Source: Sphingomonas elodea ATCC 31461
Lineage (GTDB): Bacteria; Pseudomonadota; Alphaproteobacteria; Sphingomonadales; Sphingomonadaceae
Length of the DNA: 42,095 bases
NCBI RefSeq assembly: GCF_000226955.1
Contig: NZ_AGFU01000049.1
Span: forward strand, 1-42,095
Reading direction: 5' to 3'
Shown here in pieces: positions 1-6,720 of this stretch. Each line of letters opens with the position of its first letter. The stretch's first letter is position 1. The translations under genes were made by a program, and so were the position numbers. Under the pieces are notes generated by a model, which was not told the origin of the DNA, made no database searches, and saw only the letters and a program-made list of their open reading frames with translations.

Positions 1-42
1 TTAATCAGCGGGTCCTTGGTTCGAGCCCAAGTGTGTCCACCA
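1..42 (+). tRNA. tRNA 3' half, probably tRNA-Lys (partial at left edge)
   Basis: The first 42 bases fold as the 3' part of a tRNA: a T-arm with stem CTTGG/CCAAG around the loop TTCGAGC, a 3' acceptor strand TGTGTCC, discriminator A and an encoded CCA ending at 42. The window begins with TTAA, which fits anticodon positions 35-36 (TT) followed by 37-38 (AA), so the anticodon is NTT. Discriminator A favours Lys over Asn, which normally has G73 in bacteria. The 5' half and first anticodon base are outside the window, so the identity is an inference. Confidence 0.8.
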
Positions 43-206
43 CCCCTCCCCGCAGCGTTGCTCCATTAAACGATCCCGGGCGCCCCATGCCTTGCGTGGT
101 GGCAGGTCCGCATACCAACCCGATACGCTGGTCTACTCGTTAACATATAACAACAATTGCGGCTTCCACGTTGAAGTAATATGCAGCCCGACGGGGGGAG
201 AGTCGG

Positions 207-1781
207 ATGTATATTAGGCGCGATGGGGCCGATGCGCGGCCCGATGGTCCAGTGGACGGGCGCGGGCGGGCGGCAACCGTCATCGAAGCGGATGCCAGCG
301 CCTCCAGTATCGCAAGACAGCGTTATGCGGCGCTGCTCGTCGACCTCAACAACTTCGCTACGTTTCCCACCTTGGCGGTGGGCCTGCTGACGGCGGCGCT
401 TCGCAACGCCGGGCATGATGTACGTCTGCTCGTGCCGCTGGCCTATGACGTACCCGCCACCGAGCGGGAACGTCGCGAGTGGCGGCTCGACCATTACAAG
501 CGCCGCCTGCACCTTTCCACCAACCCGGCGGTGCGCGGGGTGCGCGACGGTGCCCGGCGCCTGCGCTATTGGTGGCAGCAGCGCCCGCACCCCAGGGTCC
601 TGCGTGAAGTCGCCAAGGCACTGGCCGCCAAGCCAGACGTGCTGATGCTCTCCGCCTATCTGCAGCACCATGCGACGGTAGCGGAGATCGGCAAGCTTGC
701 GAAGGCGGCCGGGGTGCCGCTGCTCCTCGGCGGCCCGGCTTTCAACCTCAAGGAAGTCGCCGAAGCCTGGCGGAGCATTCCGGGCCTCACCGCCATCTTC
801 GGCGGCGAGGCGGACGTGGTGGTGCCCCGCCTGGTCGAGGCGATCGCCCGCGGGGAAGACCTGTTGCAGTTCGACGGTGTCGTACTGCCCGACGGGCGCA
901 GCAGCCGACCCGCCTTGCCCTTCCGGCCTCTCGACGCCTCACCGGTTCCGGACTTCACCGACTTCCCCTGGGACCGCTACCGGGTCCGGATCGTGCCGGT
1001 CATGACCGGGCGCGGCTGCCAATGGGCCAAGTGCAGCTTCTGCAGCGACGTGGTCTCCGCCAACGGCCGCACCTACCGCACCCGCAGCCTGGAATCGGTG
1101 CTGCACGAGATGCGCGAGCAGGCACGCCGGCACGCCACATCCAACTTCCTGTTTCTCGATCTCAAGCTGAACAGCAACCCGGCGATGTTCCGCGGCATCG
1201 CCGAACATGCGCAGGCGGTGGTGCCCGGCGCCCAGTGGATCGGCACGGTGCATGTCGACGAGCGCCCGGACAACGGCCTCTCCCGCGCCGACCTGCGTGC
1301 CGCTGCGGCAAGCGGCATGCGGCGCGTCAGCTTCGGGCTGGAGAGCGGCAGCCAGCGCATGCTCGATCTGATGCGCAAGGGATCGACGGTCGAAGGCAAT
1401 TCGGCGTTCATCCGCCATGCGTTTGAAGCGGGCATTTCGGTGCGCTGTACGATGTTCAAGGGCTATCCGGGGGAGACGGCCGAAGACCTCGAGAAGACGG
1501 CGACGTTTCTCGAAGCGCATATGCCCTATCTTGACCGCGTCCGGTTCAACGAGTTCTCGATCCTTGAGGACACGCCGATCTGGTGGCAGCTCCGCCGAGG
1601 CGAACTGCCGGAGCTGGAGTTGGTGACGCAGAACCCGCGCCTGGGCCGAAGCTTCACCAACAATCGGGAGACCGAGACGGCGGCGTATCGTCGCGCCAAG
1701 TCCCGCGTGCTGCAGGTGGTCTACGCGATCAATCGCCGCAGGCTGCGGCCGGGCGCCCAGATGTTCGACGGGACGATGTGA
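207..1781 (+). CDS. B12-binding-type radical SAM protein
   Basis: A 524-residue protein with the layout of cobalamin-dependent radical SAM enzymes. The N-terminal part (about residues 40-210) resembles a Rossmann-like B12-binding domain, with segments such as LMLSAYLQ, LLLGGPAF and IFGGEADV. The radical SAM barrel begins near residue 260. The cluster motif is C271-x4-C276-x2-C279 (GCQWAKCSFCSD), a spacing seen in several B12-type radical SAM groups rather than the classic CX3CX2C. FGLESGSQRML near 380 and FKGYPGET near 420 are typical later barrel motifs. The ATG at 207 follows a GGGGAGAG ribosome site. Such enzymes do methylations or rearrangements on unactivated carbons; the substrate here is unknown. 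The stop overlaps the NOS start as TGATG, so the two are probably translated together. Confidence 0.85.
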   Translation: MYIRRDGADARPDGPVDGRGRAATVIEADASASSIARQRYAALLVDLNNFATFPTLAVGLLTAALRNAGHDVRLLVPLAYDVPATERERREWRLDHYKRRLHLSTNPAVRGVRDGARRLRYWWQQRPHPRVLREVAKALAAKPDVLMLSAYLQHHATVAEIGKLAKAAGVPLLLGGPAFNLKEVAEAWRSIPGLTAIFGGEADVVVPRLVEAIARGEDLLQFDGVVLPDGRSSRPALPFRPLDASPVPDFTDFPWDRYRVRIVPVMTGRGCQWAKCSFCSDVVSANGRTYRTRSLESVLHEMREQARRHATSNFLFLDLKLNSNPAMFRGIAEHAQAVVPGAQWIGTVHVDERPDNGLSRADLRAAAASGMRRVSFGLESGSQRMLDLMRKGSTVEGNSAFIRHAFEAGISVRCTMFKGYPGETAEDLEKTATFLEAHMPYLDRVRFNEFSILEDTPIWWQLRRGELPELELVTQNPRLGRSFTNNRETETAAYRRAKSRVLQVVYAINRRRLRPGAQMFDGTM

Positions 1782-3052
1782 TGGCAGTCGACAGCTTCGT
1801 CAAAGCCGATCCCGTCCTGCGGCGCATGCGCCGCATCTCGCCCGGAGAGCAGCGGGAAGAGGCGGTCTCCTTTCTCGAGACGTTCGCGCGGGAGACCGCA
1901 CAGCCGGCGGCCGAGGCAAAGGCCCGGCAGCGCGCGGTCGTGCGGGAGCTGCGCCGTACCGGTACCTATGTGCACACCGCGGAAGAACTGGCGTTCGGCG
2001 CACGTCTCGCCTGGCGTAATCACGCCCGCTGCATCGGCAGGCTGTGGTGGAAGTCGCTGGAGGTATATGACTGCCGCGCCCTCGCCTCCCCCGCGCAGAT
2101 CGCCGGGCAGGTGTTCAACCATATGGAGGGCGCGTTCGCAGGCGGGCGGATCCGGTCCCGGATCAGCATCTTCGCCCCCGCCCGGCCTGGCCAGTCGCCT
2201 GCTACGATCGAGAGCCCGCAGGTGCTGCAATATGCCGGCTATCTGCGAGAAGACGGCACCATTCTGGGCGACCGGCAGAATATCGAGCTGACGCGGACCG
2301 CAATCGCGCTCGGATGGGCGCCGCCAATGGAGCGCTCTGCCTTCGATCTCCTGCCGCTGATCGTGCGCGACGCCGAGGGACACCGGCATCTGTTCGAGAT
2401 CCCGGACGCGCTGCGCCAGGAAGTGGCGATCGAGCATCCGGACTTCCCGGGCCTCGGCACGCTGGGGTTGCGCTGGTATGCGGTCCCCTGCGTCGCGAAC
2501 ATGCACCTGACCATCGGCGGCATCGAATATCCGTGCGCGCCCTTCAACGGCCATTACATGGCGACCGAGATCGCGTCGCGCGACTTCGCCGATCGCAAGC
2601 GCTACGATCTGCTGCCGCAAATCGCCGAGGCATTTGGGTTCGACACGTCGGAGAATGCCGATCCGCTGTGGCGCGACCGGGCACTGACCGAGCTCAACGC
2701 CGCCGTACTCCACAGCTTTCGCGCGCAGGGCGTCGACATCGTCGATCACCATACTGCGAGCGAACAGTTCATGGAATTCGTGAAACGCGAGCAGCGCGAG
2801 GGCCGCACGCTCTCGGCCGACTGGTCGTGGATTGTGCCGCCCCAGGCGAGTTCCGCATGCCCGGTCTTCCACCTCGGCATGACCAACCTGAACGCGGTGC
2901 CGAACTTCTTCATCAGCCGCGCGATCGACGGCAATGATCTGCGCGTGATACGCGTCGACGAACGCCGCAACCGATGGCTGCGGCGCTATGACCGAGCCAA
3001 GCAGCGGTGGCGGGACTGGCGGCGACGTCGCGATCACCTGCTCCAGCACTGA
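1781..3052 (+). CDS. nos: Bacterial nitric oxide synthase oxygenase
   Basis: A 423-residue haem-thiolate oxygenase that in this family oxidises L-arginine to citrulline and NO. The signature WRNHARCIGRLWW puts the axial haem Cys at C84. The substrate-site block (residues 232-263) reads WYAVPCVANM ... APFNGHYMATEI, with E263 as the expected arginine-binding Glu. DHHTASEQFMEF (322-333) and ADWSWIVPP (346-354) match the pterin and dimer region. There is no fused reductase, as in most bacterial NOS, so electrons must come from cellular flavoproteins. The protein is somewhat longer than typical stand-alone bacterial NOS, with an Arg-rich tail of about 30 residues. The start is set by TGATG overlap with the radical SAM gene. 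NOS is common in Firmicutes and rare in Proteobacteria, so transfer is likely. Confidence 0.93.
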   Translation: MAVDSFVKADPVLRRMRRISPGEQREEAVSFLETFARETAQPAAEAKARQRAVVRELRRTGTYVHTAEELAFGARLAWRNHARCIGRLWWKSLEVYDCRALASPAQIAGQVFNHMEGAFAGGRIRSRISIFAPARPGQSPATIESPQVLQYAGYLREDGTILGDRQNIELTRTAIALGWAPPMERSAFDLLPLIVRDAEGHRHLFEIPDALRQEVAIEHPDFPGLGTLGLRWYAVPCVANMHLTIGGIEYPCAPFNGHYMATEIASRDFADRKRYDLLPQIAEAFGFDTSENADPLWRDRALTELNAAVLHSFRAQGVDIVDHHTASEQFMEFVKREQREGRTLSADWSWIVPPQASSACPVFHLGMTNLNAVPNFFISRAIDGNDLRVIRVDERRNRWLRRYDRAKQRWRDWRRRRDHLLQH

Positions 3053-3057
3053 CCGGC

Positions 3058-4005
3058 ATGCTTTCGATCCTCCTGGTCTGCTGGAACAACGCGACCGCGA
3101 CGAAGCGGTGCCTGCACTCCCTGGCCGGCGCGGCGCCCGATGGGGCGCATGAGGTCGTGCTGGTCGACAACGGCTCGACGGACGGCACTACAGCCATGGT
3201 GCGGAGGGACTTCCCGTGGGTCCGCGTCGTGCAGAGCGGCAGCAATCTCGGCTTCGCGGCCGGCGCGAACCTCGCGGCGGCGCAGGCGGTGGGCGACATG
3301 CTGCTGTTCCTCAACAACGACGCGCAGGTGCTGCCGGGTGCGATCGATGCGCTGCTGGACTTTGCCCGCACCCGACCCGAGGCCGGGCTGTGGGGCGGGC
3401 GCACGCTGCGCGACGACGGCACGATAAACCCCACCGAGAGCATCGCGCTTCCCACGCTGTGGGGAAGCATCTGCGTGGGCTTCGGTCTGTCGGGCGCATT
3501 GCCCGGGAGCAGATGGTTCAACCCCGAAGGCTATGGCGGCTGGCAGCGCGACACCGTGCGCGCCGTGGGCGCGCTTGCCGGCTGCTTCCTGCTGATGCCG
3601 CGCGATAGGTTCCTGAGCCTTGGCGGATTTGACGAGCGCTTTTTCCTCTACGGCGAGGATGTCGATCTTTGCATCCGTGCGCGGGCGGCAGGCGCACGCC
3701 CCTGCTTCACGCCGCGTGCGACCATCCGCCACACCGGCAGCGCCAGCAGCCGGCCGGAGGACATGTGGACATATCTGCTCAGCGCGAAGATTGAACTGGT
3801 CCGGCGCTATCTCGGTCCGGTGCGCGGCCCGCTGGCGGCTGCGGCCTTCGTACTCGGCGCGGGAGCACGGGCAGCCCTGTTCAGCGCGGGCAGCGCCTTC
3901 AGGCCGCACCTCGGGGGCAAGGCGCATCTTTGGAGAACGGTGTGGCGGCGGCGCGCGTTGTGGCGCGCCGGAGCCATCACCCGCCCACTTGCCCGGTCAG
4001 CCTAG
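3058..4005 (+). CDS. Family 2 glycosyltransferase
   Basis: A 315-residue GT-A fold transferase of the rhamnosyltransferase-like GT2 type. It opens with LSILLVCWNN, has VVLVDNGSTDGT near residue 35, NLGFAAGANLA near 65, LFLNNDAQVLPGA (nucleotide-sugar and metal region) near 85, and the acceptor-side motif GGFDERFFLYGEDVDLCIRA near 190. The ATG is 5 bases after the NOS stop, so it probably belongs to the same operon. Donor and acceptor sugars cannot be read from sequence. It converges with the family 4 transferase on the other strand, overlapping by 9 bases. Confidence 0.9.
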   Translation: MLSILLVCWNNATATKRCLHSLAGAAPDGAHEVVLVDNGSTDGTTAMVRRDFPWVRVVQSGSNLGFAAGANLAAAQAVGDMLLFLNNDAQVLPGAIDALLDFARTRPEAGLWGGRTLRDDGTINPTESIALPTLWGSICVGFGLSGALPGSRWFNPEGYGGWQRDTVRAVGALAGCFLLMPRDRFLSLGGFDERFFLYGEDVDLCIRARAAGARPCFTPRATIRHTGSASSRPEDMWTYLLSAKIELVRRYLGPVRGPLAAAAFVLGAGARAALFSAGSAFRPHLGGKAHLWRTVWRRRALWRAGAITRPLARSA

Positions 4006-5112
4006 ACGGGCCAGTGCGTCCGCCATGGCCGCGCCGAGTTGCGCCTGCCGCGCCTCGAGCCAGCGCCGACGCGCCTCGCGGTCGACGCTTTCCGCATCAA
4101 TCAGCGCAGTGGCGAATGTCTCGGCCGACTCAGCGCCGGCGATGTCGGGCGGAACCTCGCCCGCGAGCGCGAGCGCCGCTGCACTGGCGACCACGGGGCG
4201 CCCCGAGGCGATCGCATCGATCAGCTTGAGGTTCAGCCCCTGCGCGGCGAAAGACGGCACGGCAATCCGTCGGGCAGCGCGGAGAAAGGCGCCCGCGTCC
4301 GGCACCGGCCCCAGAAAAACGGCGCCGGGATGGCGATCAACCAGATCAGCATCGGCCGCACCCGCGACATGGACCACCCAAGGGGCGGGTAGTTTCGGCC
4401 TTACCTCGCGCAGAAACCAGTCCAGCGCATGCCGATTCGGCGCCCAGCGCCAGTTGCCGAGCAAGGCCAGATCAGGTCCGAACGACGGCGCATCCGGATC
4501 CGCAAGCGCCGCCGCGCCCAGCGCCGGCAGGCTGCGCACCCGGCCGTCCGCGCAGGCCCGAAGCAGCGCGACGTCTCGCTCGCTGATGCACCAACTTTCG
4601 ACTGCGCCGTGGAGCAGGCGGCGTTCCACCGCCGCAAGACACCGTGCCTCCCGGCGATACACCGCGCGCATCGGCTGTCGGACGGCTGCGGCGAGCGTCG
4701 TATAGAGATGATGCTCGGCGTGGTGGGCCAGGTAGAAAAAGGGAATCGATCGCGTCTCGAGCAGCGGCTGCACCCAGCCCATCTGGGCATGGTCGATCAC
4801 CGCCGCATCCCAGCATTCGTCCAGCAGCCCCTCAAGCGCTCGCCGATAGGCCGCGCTCTTCCACTTCTGGACGGTGAAGGCGGAGCGCCCCACCGCCTGG
4901 AACGCGGCCAGCGCCGCGAACAGCGGTGCCCCGCGCGTCTCGACCAGGCGGTGGCCAGCGCTGATCTCGTAGGGCGCACGGCAATCGCCATAGCCGAGCA
5001 CGGTTATCCGCGCACCCGCACCAGCCAGGGCGTTGACGATCGTCTGTGACCAAAGCTCGCCGCCATTGCACATGCCGGCAGGCAGCGTCGTCGTCAGAAA
5101 CAACAGCCGCAC
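3997..5112 (-). CDS. Family 4 glycosyltransferase
   Basis: A 371-residue GT-B fold transferase. The N-terminal half starts MRLLFLTTTLPAG with a Gly-rich acceptor loop (GMCNGGELWSQ). The C-terminal half has the donor-binding region LLGNWRWAPNRHALDWFL near residue 220, and PSFAAQGLNLKLIDAIASGRPVV near 290-315 in the place of the usual E-x7-E motif. It faces the radical SAM/NOS/GT2 operon tail to tail. Its substrate is unknown; a polysaccharide or glycolipid pathway is possible. Confidence 0.85.
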   Translation of the reverse strand: MRLLFLTTTLPAGMCNGGELWSQTIVNALAGAGARITVLGYGDCRAPYEISAGHRLVETRGAPLFAALAAFQAVGRSAFTVQKWKSAAYRRALEGLLDECWDAAVIDHAQMGWVQPLLETRSIPFFYLAHHAEHHLYTTLAAAVRQPMRAVYRREARCLAAVERRLLHGAVESWCISERDVALLRACADGRVRSLPALGAAALADPDAPSFGPDLALLGNWRWAPNRHALDWFLREVRPKLPAPWVVHVAGAADADLVDRHPGAVFLGPVPDAGAFLRAARRIAVPSFAAQGLNLKLIDAIASGRPVVASAAALALAGEVPPDIAGAESAETFATALIDAESVDREARRRWLEARQAQLGAAMADALARLG

Positions 5113-5542
5113 CCGATCCCCCCGAACTTCCCCGAGGCAGCGCGATATGCGGAAGCGCTTGTCCCGACAACGGGAATACCGGCCGATCGAGCACTATGGC
5201 CCGTCAGAAAGCGGCTTTGGCGATGTGGTGGATCAACAGCCCGAAGCCCCAATGGCGGAGAGGGAGCCCGTCGAACTACGTCGCGCCAGCCGCAGAATTC
5301 CGCCACTTCTGTCCACCGCATCATTTTTGATACCCCGACTTGTACCCCGACCCTGAAACGGCGCTTTCGGCACCTCGAACTGAGCAGTCGCGCCGACTCC
5401 TCTTGGCTCTGGCTGGGCGACAGGAGTGATTCGAACTGCCGTCCCACGCGGTGGCCGAGCCCTTGCCGGGATCTTCCCGAGTGGAACGCATCGGGAACAT
5501 GCCCTATGTTAGGTTCCACAGAGAACAGATCGGGCGCACATC
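5113..5542. other. Intergenic region, probable left boundary of the prophage
   Basis: No convincing gene is seen in these 430 bases. An open minus-strand frame (5094-5519) has no recognisable protein features. The 9-mer TACCCCGAC occurs twice at 12-base spacing (5331-5339 and 5343-5351). Near 5410-5440 the minus strand carries a T-loop-like stretch (AGTTCGAATC), but the flanking bases do not pair as a tRNA T-stem. The region lies between host-type glycosyltransferase genes and phage-type genes, so the left attachment site is most likely here, but no second copy can be seen in the window. Confidence 0.4.
5496..5526. promoter_or_regulatory. Two dyads upstream of the small HTH gene
   Basis: AACAT-GCCCT-ATGTT (5496-5510) is a perfect 5-base dyad, and GTTC-N6-GAAC (5513-5526) follows directly. 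They end 16 bases before the ATG of the HTH gene at 5543, where an autoregulatory operator would lie. The function is inferred from position only. Confidence 0.35.
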
Positions 5543-5839
5543 ATGGGACCATCACCGGACGTCATCCGGCAGCGCGTTGCGGAGCAGTGCGCGAAGAGCG
5601 GCATATCGCTCGCGCAGCTCTCGCGGATCCTGGGCAAGCAAGACGGCTATATCGCCCGCTTCGTCCGCGACCAGGTGCCATACGAGCTGGCCTCGGCCGA
5701 CCGCGACAAGGTGGCTCGCTACTTCGGCCTGCCCGGGCCGCACTTCGGCGCGCCGGCGCGGATGGACGACCGCCGAGCGCACGCGATCCGCATGCGCCAG
5801 CCGCGCGGCTTCAGGACGGTGCTTCGCCGGGCGACGTGA
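5543..5839 (+). CDS. Small helix-turn-helix regulator
   Basis: A 98-residue protein. Residues 8-45 (AEQCAKSGISLAQLSRILGK, then DGYIARFVRD) look like the HTH that heads S24/CI-type repressors of sphingomonads. DRDKVARYFGLPGPHFG follows as the end of that domain. No peptidase or dimerisation domain follows and the tail is basic, so it is either a Cro-sized regulator or a truncated S24 repressor. The Shine-Dalgarno signal is weak, but two dyads lie just upstream. It may belong to either host or prophage. Its 3' end overlaps the convergent gene by 29 bases. Confidence 0.6.
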   Translation: MGPSPDVIRQRVAEQCAKSGISLAQLSRILGKQDGYIARFVRDQVPYELASADRDKVARYFGLPGPHFGAPARMDDRRAHAIRMRQPRGFRTVLRRAT

Positions 5840-6197
5840 CCCGCACGAGCCGATACTGACAGTCCCCCGCCCCGCCGCGCGGGATCGCCCAGGCGCTGCC
5901 GGTGACCTGGGCCACCGCCTTCCGAAGCCGCCACACGACGACGCCGACGACCGACTTTCCGTCGGTGTCCCACGCCTTCGCGGCCAGCAACGCCGCCCCA
6001 CCCATCGACAGGGCGCCATGGTTGCGGATCAACGCTGCCAGGATCACCGCGGCGCGGCCGCCGATCGCCACGCGGACGCCGCGCCAGTAGATCAAAGGGG
6101 GCTTGTCGAGTACACCCTCGGTCGCCCACTCCTCCCAGGTGAGCCGCTCCGGCGTTTCCCGCCCGCAGGCGGGGCAGAAGGCACAGCCGCTGGTCAT
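5811..6197 (-). CDS. Cys-pair plus OmpR-like winged-helix protein
   Basis: A 128-residue protein that opens with a CAFCPACGRET zinc-ribbon-like half site. The rest resembles a stand-alone OmpR-type winged helix: a middle helix region (GRAAVILAALIRNHGALSMG) and a recognition-helix-like VVGVVVWRLRKAV, then a C-terminal hairpin with IPRGGAGDCQYRLVRV in the place of the usual GxGY wing. No receiver domain is present. The ATG at 6197 overlaps the upstream stop as ATGA; a GTG two codons earlier is an alternative. It is likely a DNA-binding phage accessory regulator, inferred from secondary-structure pattern only. Confidence 0.55.
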   Translation of the reverse strand: MTSGCAFCPACGRETPERLTWEEWATEGVLDKPPLIYWRGVRVAIGGRAAVILAALIRNHGALSMGGAALLAAKAWDTDGKSVVGVVVWRLRKAVAQVTGSAWAIPRGGAGDCQYRLVRVTSPGEAPS

Positions 6198-6415
6198 GGC
6201 CACTCGGGCTCGCCGTCGCGTCGGGTTGCTCGGAGAAGGTGAACGACGCGCGCGGTGAACTCGGCATCCTCAATCCCCGTCGGCAGGGCGACATACTGCC
6301 CGCGGCCGACCAAGAGCGCGTCACCGTTCGCGGTGGCGACAATCGCGAAGCCGGGCAATTCCTCGACCGGCAGGATTGTCGCCAAAACGAATGCGCCGGA
6401 AGCAGCTTGGGACAT
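6194..6415 (-). CDS. Hypothetical 73-residue protein
   Basis: I do not recognise a family. It is a small protein with alternating hydrophobic strands (FVLATILPVEELPGFAIVAT) and a charged C-terminus. A strong TAAGGAG ribosome site precedes the ATG, and its stop overlaps the start of the winged-helix gene as ATGA, so the two form a short operon to the left of the tailspike gene. Confidence 0.55.
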   Translation of the reverse strand: MSQAASGAFVLATILPVEELPGFAIVATANGDALLVGRGQYVALPTGIEDAEFTARVVHLLRATRRDGEPEWP

Positions 6416-6549
6416 AGGGTACTCCTTACAGATACTGGCCCCGCCTATGGCCGGAGCGTCACGCTAGTCGCGCCTGGCGGCTTCAATCCGCGCCCACCCC
6501 GTTGACTTCGTTTCTTGACTGAAACAAAGTGGTTGCGGGAGGGAGGCCA

Positions 6550-6717
6550 ATGACGTTCTACTTGGGCATTGCCTCCGCCAGCTGCCTTTTTGTATTAATC
6601 GCTTGGCTTATGTGGGTGCGGAAAAACTATAATCCCACACCCGGCAAATGCGTTATCTGTCACGAGAATCCAGCTGACGCAGGCCACAAGGACTGCACCA
6701 GCTGCTACCTCGAATAG
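6550..6717 (+). CDS. Small membrane protein with a four-Cys cluster
   Basis: A 55-residue protein with one transmembrane helix (about residues 4-24, YLGIASASCLFVLIAWLMWV). A short cytoplasmic-side tail carries CVIC-x11-CTSC, a spacing able to hold one zinc. GGGAGG five bases before the ATG fixes this start. It is on the plus strand, opposite to the tailspike gene, and ends three bases from that gene's stop. Its sequence is less GC-rich than its surroundings. This pattern suits an independently expressed cargo (moron) gene; the function is unknown. Confidence 0.6.
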   Translation: MTFYLGIASASCLFVLIAWLMWVRKNYNPTPGKCVICHENPADAGHKDCTSCYLE

Positions 6718-6720
6718 GTT

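Noticed and set aside
1721-3049. 442-codon minus-strand frame across the NOS gene
   Set aside because: Composition of an antisense shadow. The plus-strand NOS motifs are unambiguous.
5405-5445. tRNA-like stretch with AGTTCGAATC on the minus strand
   Set aside because: The bases around the loop do not form a T-stem (GGCAG against CACTC) and no CCA end or other arms are present.
5094-5519. 141-codon minus-strand frame at the prophage boundary
   Set aside because: No domain, Ser/Arg-rich, and it overlaps the start of the glycosyltransferase gene.
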